Shown: positions 35,671 through 46,023, counted from the first letter of the stretch. The stretch is 64,000 nt of DNA from Comamonadaceae bacterium (GCA_027488985.1 JAIYAR010000010.1:434001-498000); one strand, 5' to 3'. The notes: generated by a model not told the origin, from the sequence alone. Numbers and translations: made by a program.

Positions 35671-37046
35671 TACTGCGCAACCTCCCAGATCGTGCCGGAG
35701 GCAGAGTCCTTCAGCACAATGCCTTGGGCAAGAAGCTCATTGCGGATCAGGTCGGCTTGGGCGAAGTCTTTGGCGGCTTTGGCGGCGGCGCGATCGGCAA
35801 TACGTTGCTCGATCGTGGCTTCATCCAATCCGGCACCGGACTGCAAAAAGGCGCTGGCATCAGCCTGCAATAGGCCCAGGCAACCGCCCAAGGCCTTTAG
35901 CAAGGAGGCCGATTCCACGGACTTGGAGCGATTCACCTCGCCAGCGAGGTCGAATAACACAGCTACGGCCTCAGGAGTACCAAAGTCTTCATCCATTGCC
36001 GCTTGGAAGCGTGCAGCAAACGGATTGCTCCAATCAATAACCACGTCGGCAACTACAACCTGGCTCAATGCGGTGTACAGGCGTTTGAGTGCCTGGCGGG
36101 CATCATCCAAATGGGCATCGCTGTAGTTCAACGCGCTCCGGTAGTGGGCCCGGACAATGAAAAAACGCACGGTCTCGGCGTCGTATTGCTTGAGAACGTC
36201 GCGGATGGTGAAAAAGTTCCCCAGCGACTTGCTCATCTTCTCGTTATCGACCCGAACAAAACCGTTGTGCATCCAGAAATTCGCCAAAGCCTGCCCGTGG
36301 GCGCCTTCGCTCTGTGCAATTTCGTTTTCGTGGTGCGGAAACTGAAGATCTGCTCCACCGCCATGAATGTCAAAGGTCGTGCCCAAAGTTGCACAGCTCA
36401 TAGCCGAGCATTCGATATGCCAGCCGGGCCGTCCGCTGCCGAATTCACTATCCCACTTGGCCTCGGGGGGTTCTTCTGCCTTGGCCGACTTCCAAAGCAC
36501 AAAGTCAAGGGGGTCTTCCTTGCCATCGAGCACCGCCACGCGCTCTCCGGCACGTAACTCGTCCAGCGATTTGCCCGAAAGCTTCCCGTATCCGTCGAAC
36601 TTTCGTACCGAATAGTTCACATCCCCATTTGTCGCCCTGTACGCCAAGCCTTTGCTTTCCAGCGCACCGATCAAAGAGAGCATCTGCGGCACGTATTCCG
36701 TGGCGCGCGGCTCTACAGAGGGAGGCTCGATATGCAATGCTCCGATGTCCGCATGCATTGCGGCAATCATTTCATCCGTCAGTTGACGAATGGTGATGCC
36801 CCGCTCCAGCGCCCGTTTGATGATTTTGTCGTCAATGTCGGTGATGTTGCGCACATAGGTCACCTTCAGTCCGCTGGCTTTCAGCCACCGCTGCACCACA
36901 TCAAAGGCCATCATCATGCGGGCATGCCCGATATGACAAAGGTCATAGATAGTCATGCCGCATACGTACATGCGCACATGGCCGGGCTCTATCGGGGTAA
37001 ACGGCTGCAACGAACGCGTGAGCGTGTTGAAAATGCGCAAACTCAT
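35670..37046 (-). CDS. cysS: Cysteine--tRNA ligase
   Basis: 458 residues from the ATG at 37046 ([20 protein letters not shown]). Class I signatures are CHIGHARMM (HIGH) and [10 protein letters not shown] (KMSKS). Zinc ligands are YVCGMTIYD and the Cys/His set in GWHIECSAM and [10 protein letters not shown]. It charges tRNA-Cys. The frame extends upstream to 37148, but the family start is at 37046. It is the first gene of the minus-strand cysS-glycosylase-accA-tilS run and is divergent from the TPR protein gene. Confidence 0.96.
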   Translation of the reverse strand: MSLRIFNTLTRSLQPFTPIEPGHVRMYVCGMTIYDLCHIGHARMMMAFDVVQRWLKASGLKVTYVRNITDIDDKIIKRALERGITIRQLTDEMIAAMHADIGALHIEPPSVEPRATEYVPQMLSLIGALESKGLAYRATNGDVNYSVRKFDGYGKLSGKSLDELRAGERVAVLDGKEDPLDFVLWKSAKAEEPPEAKWDSEFGSGRPGWHIECSAMSCATLGTTFDIHGGGADLQFPHHENEIAQSEGAHGQALANFWMHNGFVRVDNEKMSKSLGNFFTIRDVLKQYDAETVRFFIVRAHYRSALNYSDAHLDDARQALKRLYTALSQVVVADVVIDWSNPFAARFQAAMDEDFGTPEAVAVLFDLAGEVNRSKSVESASLLKALGGCLGLLQADASAFLQSGAGLDEATIEQRIADRAAAKAAKDFAQADLIRNELLAQGIVLKDSASGTIWEVAQ

Positions 37047-37228
37047 GGATCTGGGACCTGAACACAAAAGCAACGAGCCCCCTACAACACCAAGGGTCGC
37101 ATAGGGGCTCGCAAAGAATTGAAACGGGGGTTTGCCTCGGGATGGCACGCAAACCCCTCAGCTACAATGCAGCGCAGTATAAAGCCCCACGACGAGGGCT
37201 TCTCCCAGCGCTAGATTTCAAAGGCAAT

Positions 37229-38401
37229 ATGAAGCACGCCCCCACCAAGCTTTTCACCGCAATCCGTTGGATCGCACTGGCTGCCACCCTCACTTTTGGT
37301 GTTGCCCACGCAGATGACTACTCTGACGTTGCTCAACTGGTCCGAAACGGCAAGCTGCCTGAAGCCATGGCGAAAGCTGATCAATTCCTGGTCGGAAAAC
37401 CCCGGGACCCGCAAATGCGATTCCTCAAGGGCGTCATTCAGCGCGACTCTGGCAAAACGTCGGATGCGATTGCTACCTTCACCCGACTCACAGAAGACTA
37501 CCCCGAGCTGCCAGAGCCCTATAACAATCTGGCAGTTCTCTATGCAGGCCAGAGCCAATTCGACAAGGCGCGTACCGCGCTGGAAATGGCCATTCGCACC
37601 AATCCCAGCTACACCACTGCGCACGAAAATCTGGGTGACGTTTATGCCAAGTTGGCTAGCCAGGCGTATGGCAAAGCGCTTCAGCTGGATGCGAACAACC
37701 AGGCTGTTGCCCCCAAGCTGGCACTGATCCGGGAATTGTTCAACCCTGCGGCCGCCAAGGGGCAACGCCCGAGTGCGATTGCTTCGCTACCCGCAACACC
37801 TGCCGCCAATAGCAACGCCGGCCCAACCAACACCGTGACAAAACCGGCACCCTCTCTGCCGGAACCTCCCGCACCCAAAGCACCACCGAGCCTGCCTGTC
37901 GCGGCCAATACCAAGCCTGCTGTACCTGCCACCCCTGTGCCGACACCTGCCCCTGCAGCTGCAGCTGTGCCTCCCACAACCACTACTCCGGCCCCGTCTG
38001 CGGTTGTGCCGGCGCCAGCGCCCGCGGCGGCCAAGCCTGCCGCTGTGGATAGCAGTACCAATGCGAGCAAGGATGTGGAAAACGCAGTGCGGAACTGGGC
38101 CAAAGCATGGGCCGCCCGGGACGTCAAGGCCTACCTGGCTTCCTACGGCAAGGAGTTCGCCACTCCGGACGGAAGCAGCCGCTCAGCATGGGAAGAAGAG
38201 CGCCGCCAACGCATCACCAGCAAGTCGAAAATCAGCGTGAAGTTGGAAAACCTGAGCGTGACTGTGAATGGAAACAAAGCTACTGCCAGATTCCGACAAG
38301 ATTACAAAGCCAATGAATTGGCCGTATCCAGCCGCAAATCATTGGAACTTGCCAAGTCTGGCGAGCGCTGGGTGATTGTTCGTGAATCCGTGGTGAACTA
38401 A
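37229..38401 (+). CDS. Exported TPR protein with C-terminal NTF2-like domain
   Basis: 390 residues from the ATG at 37229. A signal peptide (MKHAPTKLFTAIRWIALAAT, cleavage near AHA-DD) precedes about three TPR units (residues 30-165, e.g. YNNLAVLYAGQSQFDKARTA and AHENLGDVYAKLASQAYGKA). A long Ala/Pro/Thr linker (about 170-275) leads to an NTF2/SnoaL-like domain (WAKAWAARDVKAYLASYGKE to the end). A similar C-terminal domain occurs in the L,D-transpeptidase encoded next, so the two may work together at the cell wall. The frame is open from 37142, but the upstream part lacks a signal peptide. Confidence 0.88.
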   Translation: MKHAPTKLFTAIRWIALAATLTFGVAHADDYSDVAQLVRNGKLPEAMAKADQFLVGKPRDPQMRFLKGVIQRDSGKTSDAIATFTRLTEDYPELPEPYNNLAVLYAGQSQFDKARTALEMAIRTNPSYTTAHENLGDVYAKLASQAYGKALQLDANNQAVAPKLALIRELFNPAAAKGQRPSAIASLPATPAANSNAGPTNTVTKPAPSLPEPPAPKAPPSLPVAANTKPAVPATPVPTPAPAAAAVPPTTTTPAPSAVVPAPAPAAAKPAAVDSSTNASKDVENAVRNWAKAWAARDVKAYLASYGKEFATPDGSSRSAWEEERRQRITSKSKISVKLENLSVTVNGNKATARFRQDYKANELAVSSRKSLELAKSGERWVIVRESVVN

Positions 38402-38428
38402 AGCGCTCGCCCGGTCTCCAAGGTGTCC

Positions 38429-39706
38429 ATGAGCACAATCCTAGCGCTGCCATGCAGCTGCTTGTCACGTCTGGCCATGTCATTGACGTTGGCGGCCCTT
38501 TTGGGGGTTTCGCCCCTGGCGGCCCAAACCAAGAACCGCGATGACAAGCGGGATACCAAAACAGCCACATCCAAACCGGCTGCCACCGACCTGGATGCCG
38601 GTGGTGTTGCGGAGGCGCGGCTCATCGAAATCTACAACCTGATAGGGCAAGGCGCCAGCAAAGAAGCCTTTGCGAAAGCGGAAAAACTGGCCAATGAACT
38701 GCCCAACTTCCAACTAGCCCAACTGGTCTATGGCGATTTGCTGGTAGCAAGGACCCGACCGGTCACAAACCTGGGGGAAGTGCCGCCTGCCATGGCGAAA
38801 GAAGCAGCGGGCACCCTCAAGGAGTTGCGGGATGAGTCGCTCAAACGCGTCAAGGCACTCAAAGAGCGTCCTGTAGCCGGAACGATTCCCGCCCAGTTTT
38901 TGCAGCTCTCATCCGCCGCGCGTCATGCTATTGCGGTGGATGCATCACGTTCCCGACTGTATTTGTTTGAAAACACGGCCACCGGTCTGGCGCTCATTGC
39001 GGACTACTACATCTCGGTCGGCAAAGCGGGTATTTCCAAAACCGTTGAGGGGGACCAGCGGACACCTTTGGGCGTCTACTACATCACCAGCAATCTGGAC
39101 CCGAAGTCCCTCAAGGACTTTTATGGCTCCGGTGCCTTACCCATCAGCTATCCCAATGTCCTGGATGCCAAGCGTGGCAAAACAGGTAGTGGCATCTGGC
39201 TCCATGGAACACCGCCCAACCAGTTTTCGCGTCCGCCATTGGCGACAGATGGTTGCGTCGTCCTCGCAAACCCTGACTTGGAGCACATCATTCGCACAGT
39301 AGCGGTAAGGGCTACCCCGGTGGTGATCGCTCCGCAGCTGGAATGGGTCGCACCCACCAAGGCAAAAGCCGCGGGCAAAGGCTTTGAAGATGCGCTCTTC
39401 GCCTGGCGAAATGCAAAAACAGCAGGCGATGTGAATCAGGTCCTGAACTTCTACACATCGGACTTCAACAGCAACGGGAAAAACTTGTCCCAATGGACCC
39501 CTTTGCTCCGTGGCGAAATGGCAAAGACAAAAGGTCGGACGATTCAGCTGAAAGATGTCTCTTACCTCCACTGGATTGACAGTACCGAGACTATGGTTGC
39601 CACTTTTGGTGAAGTAGCTGAAGGGTCACGCATCGGTTGGACCAAACGTCAGTATTGGACCCGTGACGGTGGTCAGTGGAAAATTTTTTATGAAGGAGTC
39701 CTCTGA
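38429..39706 (+). CDS. L,D-transpeptidase (YkuD) with C-terminal NTF2-like domain
   Basis: 425 residues from the ATG at 38429; a GTG at 38423 is possible. An N-terminal signal segment (LAMSLTLAALLGVSPLAAQ) is followed by a helical region. The YkuD catalytic domain follows (SRLYLFENTATGLALIADYY to about residue 300). Its motif is GIWLHGTPPNQFSRPPLATD then GCVVL, placing His and the catalytic Cys as in L,D-transpeptidases. The C-terminal NTF2-like domain (LFAWRNAKTAGDVNQVLNFY) resembles that of the upstream gene. It probably modifies peptidoglycan cross-links in the periplasm. Its stop overlaps the next start by one base. Confidence 0.92.
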   Translation: MSTILALPCSCLSRLAMSLTLAALLGVSPLAAQTKNRDDKRDTKTATSKPAATDLDAGGVAEARLIEIYNLIGQGASKEAFAKAEKLANELPNFQLAQLVYGDLLVARTRPVTNLGEVPPAMAKEAAGTLKELRDESLKRVKALKERPVAGTIPAQFLQLSSAARHAIAVDASRSRLYLFENTATGLALIADYYISVGKAGISKTVEGDQRTPLGVYYITSNLDPKSLKDFYGSGALPISYPNVLDAKRGKTGSGIWLHGTPPNQFSRPPLATDGCVVLANPDLEHIIRTVAVRATPVVIAPQLEWVAPTKAKAAGKGFEDALFAWRNAKTAGDVNQVLNFYTSDFNSNGKNLSQWTPLLRGEMAKTKGRTIQLKDVSYLHWIDSTETMVATFGEVAEGSRIGWTKRQYWTRDGGQWKIFYEGVL

Positions 39707-40287
39707 TGGGACGCTGGTTACTTAACTTCATGCTCAGGGGCCTCCTGATCATTTCGATGCTGGGCCCTTGGGCTGCACAAGCCCAGGATCAAAACCCCAA
39801 AGTCACCTTCCAAACCAGTGCAGGCAACTTTACTGTTGTGCTCTATCCGGACAAAGCCCCCAAGACGGTCGCAAACTTTTTGCAATACGTCAAAGACAAG
39901 CACTACAACGGCACTATATTTCACCGGGTCATTCCGAACTTCATGGTGCAGGGAGGCGGCTTTACGAACACCATGCAGCAAAAAGCCACCCGCCCACCGG
40001 TTCCCCTGGAAGCAAACAACAAACTGAACAACGACCGCGGCACCATTGCCATGGCCCGGACTGGGGACCCAAACAGCGCTACCGCACAGTTCTTTATCAA
40101 TGTGGTGGACAACCAGAACCTCAATGCTCCGCGCCCCGATGGATACGGCTACACGGTCTTCGGCAAGGTCATTCAGGGTATGGAAACCATTGACAAGATC
40201 CGCAGTGCGCCCACCACCAGTGCTGGCATGTACCAAGACGTTCCCCAAACCCCTATTGTTATCAACTCAGCCACTTTGGCGCCCTAA
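39706..40287 (+). CDS. ppiA: Periplasmic cyclophilin-type peptidyl-prolyl isomerase
   Basis: 193 residues with a signal peptide (LRGLLIISMLGPWAAQAQ). A bacterial cyclophilin domain follows: [19 protein letters not shown] with the catalytic Arg, [19 protein letters not shown], and YGYTVFGKVIQGMETIDKI. It catalyses proline isomerisation in the periplasm. The ATG overlaps the L,D-transpeptidase stop (TGATG), and it is followed 3 nt later by the cytoplasmic paralogue, a tandem duplication with and without a signal peptide. Confidence 0.94.
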   Translation: MGRWLLNFMLRGLLIISMLGPWAAQAQDQNPKVTFQTSAGNFTVVLYPDKAPKTVANFLQYVKDKHYNGTIFHRVIPNFMVQGGGFTNTMQQKATRPPVPLEANNKLNNDRGTIAMARTGDPNSATAQFFINVVDNQNLNAPRPDGYGYTVFGKVIQGMETIDKIRSAPTTSAGMYQDVPQTPIVINSATLAP

Positions 40288-40290
40288 ATC

Positions 40291-40797
40291 ATGAGCAATC
40301 CACAAGTCGAACTCCATATTGCCGGCTACGGTGTTATCACCCTTGAGCTGGACCAGGACAAAGCCCCCAAGTCCACGGCCAACTTTCTCGCCTACATCAA
40401 CAAAGGCCATTACAACAACACCATCTTCCACCGCGTAATCCCCGGATTCATGATCCAGGGTGGCGGCATGGAACCCGGCATGGCCCAAAAGCCTACCGAG
40501 GCGCCCATCGAGAACGAAGCTAACAACGGCCTTAAAAACGCCGTGTACACCGTGGCCATGGCGCGCACTGGTGATCCGCACTCGGCGACCGCCCAGTTCT
40601 TCATCAACGTGTCTGATAACGGCTTTTTGAACCACACTGCACCCAGTACGCAGGGTTGGGGCTATGCAGTCTTCGGCAAAGTGGTTTCGGGTACGGATGT
40701 GGTCGACAAAATCAAGGCTGTGAAGACCGGACGCAAGGGCTTCCATGATGACGTCCCTAAAGAAGACGTCATCATCGAAAAAGCCGTCGCGCTGTAA
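40291..40797 (+). CDS. ppiB: Cytoplasmic cyclophilin-type peptidyl-prolyl isomerase
   Basis: 168 residues, no signal peptide. The cyclophilin core is complete: [57 protein letters not shown]. Length matches E. coli PpiB. It lies directly between ppiA (3-nt gap) and lpxH (5-nt gap) in one operon. Confidence 0.95.
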   Translation: MSNPQVELHIAGYGVITLELDQDKAPKSTANFLAYINKGHYNNTIFHRVIPGFMIQGGGMEPGMAQKPTEAPIENEANNGLKNAVYTVAMARTGDPHSATAQFFINVSDNGFLNHTAPSTQGWGYAVFGKVVSGTDVVDKIKAVKTGRKGFHDDVPKEDVIIEKAVAL

Positions 40798-40802
40798 ACC
40801 TC

Positions 40803-41597
40803 ATGCCGCCAGTGGAACTGAACGCTCCGCTCCACTGGCGGCAAGTGGATTTCATTTCAGATCTCCATCTTCAGGCATCTGAGCCCGGTACCCACGCGGC
40901 GTGGGTGCAGTTTATGCAAGTCACTTCGGCGGATGCCCTCTTCATCCTCGGCGACCTGTTCGAAGTTTGGGTGGGTGATGATGTGCTGGACATGCCTGAC
41001 AGCTTTGAAACTTCCTGCGCAGAAACCATCAGGCGCACGGCAGCGCGCATTCCGGTTTTCATCATGCATGGCAACCGGGATTTTTTAATGGGCAGTCGAC
41101 TTGCCCGCGTCTGCAATGCCACGCTTTTGCAAGACCCCACCACACTGCAAATTGCCGGAACACGCTTCGTTCTGACACACGGGGATGCACTGTGCCTAGA
41201 CGACAACGAGTATCAAACCTTCCGCCGAATGGTGCGCTCTGCTGAGTGGCAGCAGGACTTCCTTGCGAAACCCTTGCATGAGCGACAACGCATTGCATCC
41301 GACATCCGTGCGCGCAGTGAAGCACAAAAGACGTCGGGTGTTGAATATGCGGATGTAGACCGATCAGCCGCGAGCGCGCTGTTGAAAAGTGCATCGGCCA
41401 CCACTATGGTGCACGGCCACACCCATCGCCCGGCCACTCACTCGCTGACGGATGGACAGGAGCGATGGGTACTCAGCGATTGGCACATCCAAGGAAAGCA
41501 TGCACGGGCTGAAGTGCTTCGCTTACAAGCCCCGGAAAACGGAGACAGCCCGGTCTTCAGCCGGCTGGCGCCCGCACACTGCGGCCGCCGCACTTAA
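40803..41597 (+). CDS. lpxH: UDP-2,3-diacylglucosamine diphosphatase
   Basis: 264 residues of the calcineurin-like phosphoesterase fold. Metal ligands are in FISDLHLQ, GDLFEVWVGDD, MHGNRDFLMG, LTHGDALCLDD and VHGHTHRPATH, all five blocks present and in order. It hydrolyses UDP-2,3-diacyl-GlcN to lipid X in lipid A synthesis at the inner membrane. The last 4 bases overlap the convergent HD-GYP gene. Confidence 0.95.
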   Translation: MPPVELNAPLHWRQVDFISDLHLQASEPGTHAAWVQFMQVTSADALFILGDLFEVWVGDDVLDMPDSFETSCAETIRRTAARIPVFIMHGNRDFLMGSRLARVCNATLLQDPTTLQIAGTRFVLTHGDALCLDDNEYQTFRRMVRSAEWQQDFLAKPLHERQRIASDIRARSEAQKTSGVEYADVDRSAASALLKSASATTMVHGHTHRPATHSLTDGQERWVLSDWHIQGKHARAEVLRLQAPENGDSPVFSRLAPAHCGRRT

Positions 41598-43210
41598 GCG
41601 ACTGGCGCCTCTACCGTATCGATCTGCCATGGGTCCAGAAACTGCTCGGCGTATCTCAAATAGACGCGCTTGTTCACGAAGACATCGAACAAATCAGGAT
41701 CAATGTGCCCTGTATCCCTGAACTTGGTCATGATTTGCATGGCCTGTGACAGCTTCATTCCGGGCTTATAGGGGCGATCTTTCGCGGTCAGCGCTTCGAA
41801 AATATCAGCGATCCCCATGATCCGCGCCTGCACTGACATTTGATCCCGCGTCAGGCCCTTGGGGTACCCTTTTCCATCCATCCTCTCATGGTGGCCGCCT
41901 GCGTACTCGGGCACATTCTTCAAGTGTTTCGGCCAAGGCAATTGCTCCAGCATCTTGATAGTGGCGACGATATGGTGATTGATGATTTCCCGCTCGGCAG
42001 CTGTCAGCGTCCCCCCCCGGATCGTGAGATTCTCCATCTCGTCGGCGGTGAGAAACTCTGACTCCAGCCCCTCAGGGTTGCGCCAGGTTTTCTGCGTGCC
42101 GATGGTGCGGACCCGCTGAACCGCATCGTCCCCCATATATTCAGTACCGCGATTTGCCTGCCGGAGGAACTCGCGCTCAGCGTCCCACGCTTCGATATCA
42201 GCACGGGCTTGGGCCAGCAACGCCGCCTCACCCTCAGGGTCCCTCGCCTCACGCATGGCAAGTTGCGCACGCAAAGCTTCAAGCTCCCTGTCACGTTTGA
42301 TGACTTCATACCGTGTGTCAATCAACGCAACCCGGTCAAACAAAGTTTGCAACTTGGTGGCCTTGTCCACCACATGCACTGGTGTGGTGACTTTGCCGCA
42401 ATCGTGCAAAAGCCCGGCAATTTTGAGCTCGTAACGGTCCCTATCCTGCATGCGGAAATCCGCCAAGGGGCCTTGGGCTGTTTCGTTCACTGCTTCAGCC
42501 AGCATCATGGTCAGTGCGGGCACCCGTTCGCAATGGCCACCGGTGTAGTGCGATTTCTCATCAATGGCCACGTTCATCAGGCTGATGAATGATTCGAAAA
42601 GCGACTCCAGCTGCGTCATCAGCCCGCGATTGGTAATGGCGATGGCTGCTTGTGAAGCCAAAGACTCCGCAAGGCTCTGGTCCGAGGTACTGAAGCTGCG
42701 GACCATACCCGTGACGGGGTCGGTGGCATTGATCAGTTGCAGCACGCCGATGACATCGCCTTCATGGTCTTTCATCGGTACGGTCAGAAACGACTGCGAA
42801 CGGTAACCAGTGCGCTCATCAAAGCGCCGCGTGCCGGAAAAATCGAATTCCGCAGCCGTATAGGCGTCGGCAATGTTTACGGTTTGGTTGTGCAGGGCCG
42901 AATAGGCGGCCACGAGGGAGTCATTGGGTTGCCCGTCCGCATCGCGAAGGGGTAAATCAGGAAAATCGATAGGCTTGCCCGAAACTCCGCCCATTGCGAT
43001 ATTGAGAGACGCTGTCCTGATGATTTCAAAACGCAAGGCGCTTCGATCATCGGTAACCCGGTACAAGGTCCCGGCGTCCGCATGGGTAATGGATTTGGCA
43101 GCCAGCAGAATGCTGTCCAGAAGCCGGGAAATGTCCCGCTCCCGTGACAAAGCGGTGCCAATGTCATTGAGCTGCTCAAGCCTGCGCAGCAAATCTTCCA
43201 CAGAATCCAC
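41594..43210 (-). CDS. GAF / HD-GYP domain protein, probable c-di-GMP phosphodiesterase
   Basis: About 538 residues from a GTG at 43210, which has AGGGGGA five bases upstream; a TTG at 43225 is the alternative. A GAF domain occupies about 5-175, then an HD-GYP domain: YTGGHCERVPALTMMLAEAV, LLHDCGKVTTPVHVVDKATK, HHERMDGKGYPKGL (the GYP block) and DIFEALTAKDRPYKPG. HD-GYP enzymes hydrolyse cyclic di-GMP. Between HDCGK and HHER lie about 145 residues, clearly more than the usual 60 or so. The extra part contains a charged, probably coiled-coil stretch (RDRELEALRAQLAMREARD). The active-site residues look intact. Confidence 0.92.
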   Translation of the reverse strand: MDSVEDLLRRLEQLNDIGTALSRERDISRLLDSILLAAKSITHADAGTLYRVTDDRSALRFEIIRTASLNIAMGGVSGKPIDFPDLPLRDADGQPNDSLVAAYSALHNQTVNIADAYTAAEFDFSGTRRFDERTGYRSQSFLTVPMKDHEGDVIGVLQLINATDPVTGMVRSFSTSDQSLAESLASQAAIAITNRGLMTQLESLFESFISLMNVAIDEKSHYTGGHCERVPALTMMLAEAVNETAQGPLADFRMQDRDRYELKIAGLLHDCGKVTTPVHVVDKATKLQTLFDRVALIDTRYEVIKRDRELEALRAQLAMREARDPEGEAALLAQARADIEAWDAEREFLRQANRGTEYMGDDAVQRVRTIGTQKTWRNPEGLESEFLTADEMENLTIRGGTLTAAEREIINHHIVATIKMLEQLPWPKHLKNVPEYAGGHHERMDGKGYPKGLTRDQMSVQARIMGIADIFEALTAKDRPYKPGMKLSQAMQIMTKFRDTGHIDPDLFDVFVNKRVYLRYAEQFLDPWQIDTVEAPVA

Positions 43211-43290
43211 ACATCCCCCTCTCAAGAGTGCCCTCCCTGAAGGGCCGGACTGATTGTTTCACAAGCAGCCCGGTTATCCAACCGCTGGAA

Positions 43291-46023
43291 TCAGCGTTTG
43301 AGCAGCACTTTGAGAACGTTCTGCAAGCGGCGTGCCTGGGCAGCATCAAATTCGGCAGCCAACACTTTGGAGGTATCGTCCGCCCAAGTCTGGGCTGGCG
43401 CTGGATCGTTACGGCGAGTCAACAACTGCAGTTGCAAGCCGCGGCGTGCATCCAGATGCTCTGCCGGCGTAGGAACCTCCGCAGCCATTTCCAGGCGCAA
43501 AAGATGTTGGGCTGCAGCATCGGTTTTCACCGAGGCTGCGGTTCCCAAGGCCTTGGACCACAAGGGACGAGCCTGCGCGGCTGCCCGGCCGCCCAATTCT
43601 TGTGCAGCCGGTAGCAAGGCCGCATCGCGCTTTTCCCAGGCTGTCAGCAGGTGCACCAAAGCCTCGCCATGGGCTTGCGCCGCCAGCTTCTTCAGGGCTT
43701 GTTGGGCATTCTCCAAGGCATCACGCTGGGCGCGGAATGCCGTGTCGCCCAAACGCGGTGCGCTGGATTGGGGCGCACGGGTGCGATCGCCGAATCCACC
43801 CCTATCGTCACGGCGTGGGCCGCGATCACCGAATCCTGGCTTGCCGCCATCGCGTGCGTCACGGCCGCCACGGCCTGCGTCTTTGCGATCGCTCCATTTG
43901 GAAGCACGGGGATCTACCGGCGTTTCCTTTTTCATGCCGGGGCGGTCATCGCCCCGCACTGCGACTACAGGCTTGGGTGCGACCTTGGGCGCCGGCGTTG
44001 GCACAGCGGGTGCGGGTTCCTCAGACGACTCCACCTCAGCAGCTGCTTGATCTGCTACGTTTTCAGTAGCTGCTTGCGCAACATCCACGGGGGTTAGGGC
44101 CTGATTTTCCACCTGGGCAAGGGCCTGAGCGGCTTGCTCGTTGGCGCCTGCAGCGGCAACGTCAGCCTGAGCCTGTGCTTGGCCATGGAGCGCCGCATCC
44201 AATGCAGCCATAGCAGCACGGATAGCCTGTGCATCGCCGGACGCATTGGCGGCTTCCAGTGCCTTGGCGGCATCCAGCACTACGCGGTCGCGGGCGCCCA
44301 GCGCGGCTTCCGCCTTTTCACGCTCAGCGCTCTTTCGATTGAATGCTTCGTCAATCGGCTTACGGAATGCATCCCACAGCTTTTGCTCCTGACGGCGATC
44401 CACAGGAATGGCGTGCGCCTGGGCTTGCCAGCGCTGCTGCAAGGACTTGACAGCGTCAATACGCAACACCGGCATGGAGCCCAGTTGCTTGGCTTCTTCA
44501 ATCATGGCTTGGCGGGCCGCCAAGCTTTGGGCTTGCACGGCCTCCAGCGGTGCCGCCGCCTCGGCAAAAGCGGCTTTCCACAAAGGCTGCAGCTCTGCAA
44601 ACATCTTCTCGCCCACGTGCCCGGCATCACGCCAGCGGTCCGAGAACTGATGCAGGATACGGTTAAAGCCCTTCCAATCGTCATCCAAAGCGGTGCGGTT
44701 GGCAGCCGCCCATCCTTTGATTTCTTCTATCAGGGCCAATCGTTGGGCACGGTGTTCGGCAGATTCGGCCTTGACTTTCTCCAGCCAGCCCTCGACCACT
44801 TTGTAGGCTTCGTTGCAGGCTTCGTCAAAGCGCTTCCACAGCGCGTGGTTGGGAACGCCGCCCTGGTCGGTTTGTTTCCATTGGTCACGCAAGGTTCGCA
44901 AGGTTTCCTGCATCTTGCGGCCACCGATAGCTTGGCCTTCGGGGCGCTTGAGCAGGCCCTCTGCCTTGGCCACCAGTTCTTCGCGGATCTGGTCGGCGCG
45001 CCAGCGCTGCCAGCCTTCCAGCTCACCAGCCGCCGCCAATGCTGCGTGGGCTTGGTTCTCGAGCTTGGAATCGATCAGTTTGCCGAATTCCTTGAGGGCA
45101 TTGCGCAAGGCACCTGCGGCTCCAGCGCTGGCTTTGCCGTGGCCCTCGCCCACTTCTTGCTCCACAGTGGCCAATGCGGCCTTCACTGCGGCATTCGCAC
45201 TGGCGCGCAACTCAGGGTCTATTTTGGGTTTGGCCACCTTGGGTTCAGCCACCAAAGGAACTCCACGCGCCACGCGGATTTCATCTGCCCACACAGGAAC
45301 GGGGGGCAACGGCGCTGCCGCATCCTGGGCGGCAGCCACTGCGACTCCGAGAGCGGCCTGAAATGCATCCCAAACCACCAGCAACTGGCCTTTGGAGGCG
45401 TCAAGCAGCGCGGGGAACTTGACATCCACACTCACCCAATTGGCGTTGGACACCAGTCCATCAGCTTGACCTTGCCAGTGCTGCACGTCGGTTCGCAGGG
45501 CATCCACTGCCGCTTGAGCATCAGCCAAAGGCTTGGTCGACAACACCTCAATGCGCTGGGCCAGCAACACTGCTGCCTCCCGCTGCACCTGCACTTGGTG
45601 CTGGAGGTCTTCGATTCCTCGGACACGCTCGGCGAGTTGGGCCTTCAGAGTGAGCAGAGGCTCTTTGCTCAGAGGTGCACCGGCTTTGGCGGCGTCACGC
45701 TGCCAAGCCAGAGCATCGGCGATATTGAGCTTGCCTGTATCAATCAGGGCTTGGGCTTTGGCGGCCCACTCAGCACCCAAAGCCTCTTGACCTTTGGCGC
45801 GGCGGGCTTCGTCCAGTTTTTCGCGTACGAGCTTGGCGGCACCCTTGTCCTTGACGCTGAGTTCCTTGAACACATCAGCCAGTTGCTCAGGCGCGGGCTG
45901 GGTCAGCAACCACTCCCGGATACGGGAAGCCCGCTCTCCCGCCGTCGCGGCGGTAAAGGCACCACCAGTCAGGCGGTCCAAGGTAGCGGTATCAATGGGT
46001 TTGGCAGTTTGGTTCGACGTCAC
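43291..46023 (-). CDS. Large DUF349 domain protein
   Basis: About 910 residues if it starts at the GTG at 46023 (then TSNQTAKPIDTATLDRLTGG, the usual opening for betaproteobacterial members). The frame is open to 46185 and lacks a better Met start, so the N-terminus is uncertain. Several DUF349 repeats occur in the first ~600 residues (WKQTDQGGVPNHALWKRFDE, WRDAGHVGEKMFAELQPLW, LQQRWQAQAHAIPVDRRQEQ). Ala/Pro-rich and Gly/Arg/Asp-rich low-complexity segments (about 650-790) and a helical C-terminus follow. The protein is probably a long helical cytoplasmic protein; its function is not established. Confidence 0.88.
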   Translation of the reverse strand: MTSNQTAKPIDTATLDRLTGGAFTAATAGERASRIREWLLTQPAPEQLADVFKELSVKDKGAAKLVREKLDEARRAKGQEALGAEWAAKAQALIDTGKLNIADALAWQRDAAKAGAPLSKEPLLTLKAQLAERVRGIEDLQHQVQVQREAAVLLAQRIEVLSTKPLADAQAAVDALRTDVQHWQGQADGLVSNANWVSVDVKFPALLDASKGQLLVVWDAFQAALGVAVAAAQDAAAPLPPVPVWADEIRVARGVPLVAEPKVAKPKIDPELRASANAAVKAALATVEQEVGEGHGKASAGAAGALRNALKEFGKLIDSKLENQAHAALAAAGELEGWQRWRADQIREELVAKAEGLLKRPEGQAIGGRKMQETLRTLRDQWKQTDQGGVPNHALWKRFDEACNEAYKVVEGWLEKVKAESAEHRAQRLALIEEIKGWAAANRTALDDDWKGFNRILHQFSDRWRDAGHVGEKMFAELQPLWKAAFAEAAAPLEAVQAQSLAARQAMIEEAKQLGSMPVLRIDAVKSLQQRWQAQAHAIPVDRRQEQKLWDAFRKPIDEAFNRKSAEREKAEAALGARDRVVLDAAKALEAANASGDAQAIRAAMAALDAALHGQAQAQADVAAAGANEQAAQALAQVENQALTPVDVAQAATENVADQAAAEVESSEEPAPAVPTPAPKVAPKPVVAVRGDDRPGMKKETPVDPRASKWSDRKDAGRGGRDARDGGKPGFGDRGPRRDDRGGFGDRTRAPQSSAPRLGDTAFRAQRDALENAQQALKKLAAQAHGEALVHLLTAWEKRDAALLPAAQELGGRAAAQARPLWSKALGTAASVKTDAAAQHLLRLEMAAEVPTPAEHLDARRGLQLQLLTRRNDPAPAQTWADDTSKVLAAEFDAAQARRLQNVLKVLLKR

